Shown here: positions 5,786 through 6,302 of the stretch, piece after piece | How positions within the stretch are numbered: the first letter of the stretch is position 1 | How the letters are laid out: the number at the start of each line of letters is the position of its first letter | From: CAWULT01 sp963923455 | Lineage (GTDB): Bacteria; Acidobacteriota; Vicinamibacteria; Vicinamibacterales; UBA2999 | NCBI GenBank assembly: GCA_963923455.1 | Contig: CAWULT010000187.1 | Span: 1-6,302, forward strand | DNA: 6,302 nt | Direction of reading: 5' to 3' | Notes under the pieces: model-generated | What the model was told of the DNA's origin: nothing | What the model saw: the letters and a program-made list of their open reading frames with translations, nothing else | The model's database searches: none | Translations under genes and position numbers: made by a program

Positions 5786-6302
5786 GACCCGCCTCCTGGC
5801 GTCGCGCCGCCGCCCGCGCCAGATCCGCCAGGGCCGAGTGCGCGTCGGCCGAGAGCGGCCGGCACGGGTCGAGGCGAAGGCAGGCATGCGGCATCTGCCG
5901 AACCGACAGCACGTCGCGCAACCGAGGATAGTCCCACCCGAACACCGTGTCGTCGGGCGGCAGCGAGATGACGGTGGCGTCGACGTGGTCGAGGAGCGTG
6001 TCGATGCGGCGGATCAGGGCGCTGACCGGCATGCGCGGCCCGACCGTGCCGGCGCGATAGGCGTCGGCGAGCGCGGTGGTCGGCGCGTCGTCGCAGGGAA
6101 TGTCGGGGCCGGCGGCGCCAAGCGTCCACGGACTGAGTTCCGCCACGACGACGGCACCGTGTGACTCGATGGCCATGTGCAGGGCCGGCGTGTCGACGGG
6201 GGCGCCGGCGAGCAGCACGCGCGGGCCGGTCAGCGGTGGCCGTGCGGCGATGCCGGCGGCTGCCTGTTCCGCGAGCCTCACGTAGTCGCGCGGGGCCATC
6301 TG
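5778..6302 (-). CDS. 2-hydroxyacyl-CoA dehydratase family partner subunit (partial, C-terminal part)
   Basis: The frame enters from the right edge and stops at 5778-5780. The Met codon at 6297-6299 is preceded by an in-frame Gln codon and is very likely internal, because the visible 174 residues match only the C-terminal domain of an approximately 400-residue family protein. Seen here are GPRVLLAGAPVDTPALHMAIESHGAVVVAEL (counting from that Met, 25-55), a Rossmann-like strand-helix-strand of the 2-hydroxyacyl-CoA dehydratase family. DATVISLPPDDTVFGWDYPRLRDVL (about 107-131) follows, which corresponds to the late domain that in many partner subunits ends in a W(D/E)YP motif. Then come HACLRLDPCRPLS and a C-terminal Ala/Arg helix. 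It should pair with the next gene as a heterodimer, as in HgdA-HgdB or BcrB-BcrC. The N-terminal cluster cysteines lie outside the window. Which of the named subunits it corresponds to cannot be settled from this part. Confidence 0.78.
   Translation of the reverse strand, partial: QMAPRDYVRLAEQAAAGIAARPPLTGPRVLLAGAPVDTPALHMAIESHGAVVVAELSPWTLGAAGPDIPCDDAPTTALADAYRAGTVGPRMPVSALIRRIDTLLDHVDATVISLPPDDTVFGWDYPRLRDVLSVRQMPHACLRLDPCRPLSADAHSALADLARAAARRQEAGRG
5792..5797 (-). promoter_or_regulatory. strong ribosome binding site inside the upstream gene
   Basis: A perfect AGGAGG on the minus strand, 6 nt before the GTG at 5783-5785, embedded in the last codons of the partner subunit (Gln-Glu-Ala). 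It decides the GTG start and, with the 8-nt overlap, suggests coupled synthesis of the two subunits in similar amounts. Confidence 0.8.

Noticed and set aside
4721..5971. Plus-strand open frame of 416 codons opposite the dehydratase genes
   Set aside because: It is antisense to the dehydratase subunits, whose family motifs are clear, and its translation has no domain-like pattern. It is explained by GC-rich third codon positions.
5131..6129. Minus-strand open frame of 332 codons in another phase
   Set aside because: It overlaps both dehydratase subunits in a different frame, and its product is Arg/Pro/Ser-rich without family motifs.
6297..6299. ATG at the right edge as the true start of the partner subunit
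   Set aside because: The frame stays open upstream, and the visible part matches only the C-terminal domain of a protein more than twice as long, so this Met is most likely internal.

Overview
This is a high-GC window with seven protein-coding genes. All lie on the minus strand, head to tail, with gaps of 61 bases or less and two overlaps, so the layout looks like one operon transcribed from high to low coordinates. The genes at both ends are cut by the window. No RNA gene, mobile element, CRISPR array or convincing terminator or promoter was seen, and no gap exceeds 61 bases. The organism is probably a free-living, GC-rich Gram-negative bacterium. The four secreted hydrolases all have signal peptides ending in Ala-Gln, which, with the gene content, suggests an Acidobacteriota (Vicinamibacteria-like) or similar soil or metagenomic lineage. 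This placement is an inference, not proven by any marker gene here.

Layout in transcription order. First come two adjacent subunits of the 2-hydroxyacyl-CoA dehydratase / benzoyl-CoA reductase family (HgdB/BcrB-like). The first is the C-terminal part only (5778-6302) and the second is complete (4520-5785, GTG start). They overlap by 8 nt, and the second has a strong Shine-Dalgarno inside the end of the first. Next, joined by an ATGA overlap, is a 12-helix major facilitator transporter (3309-4523). Then come four exported alpha/beta hydrolases: a PHB-depolymerase/peptidase-like esterase (2456-3277), a BD-FAE/acetylxylan-esterase-like protein (1507-2442), an esterase-D/feruloyl-esterase-like protein (461-1480), and the N-terminal third of a fourth hydrolase with an NGGC motif (1-399).

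A reasonable joint model, inferred only from gene order and families, is that exported esterases release small acids from an ester substrate. The MFS carrier would move the acid or a product, and the iron-sulfur acyl-CoA enzyme would dehydrate or reduce its CoA thioester in the cytoplasm. No CoA ligase and no ATP-dependent activator (HgdC/BcrA type) lies in the window. If present, they should lie beyond position 6302.

The most notable features are apparent losses of key residues. The complete dehydratase subunit has Met where a C-terminal cluster cysteine is expected (RSMKP). The BD-FAE-like protein appears to lack both the Asp and the His of its catalytic triad. The PHB-depolymerase-like protein lacks the usual triad Asp at its expected place.
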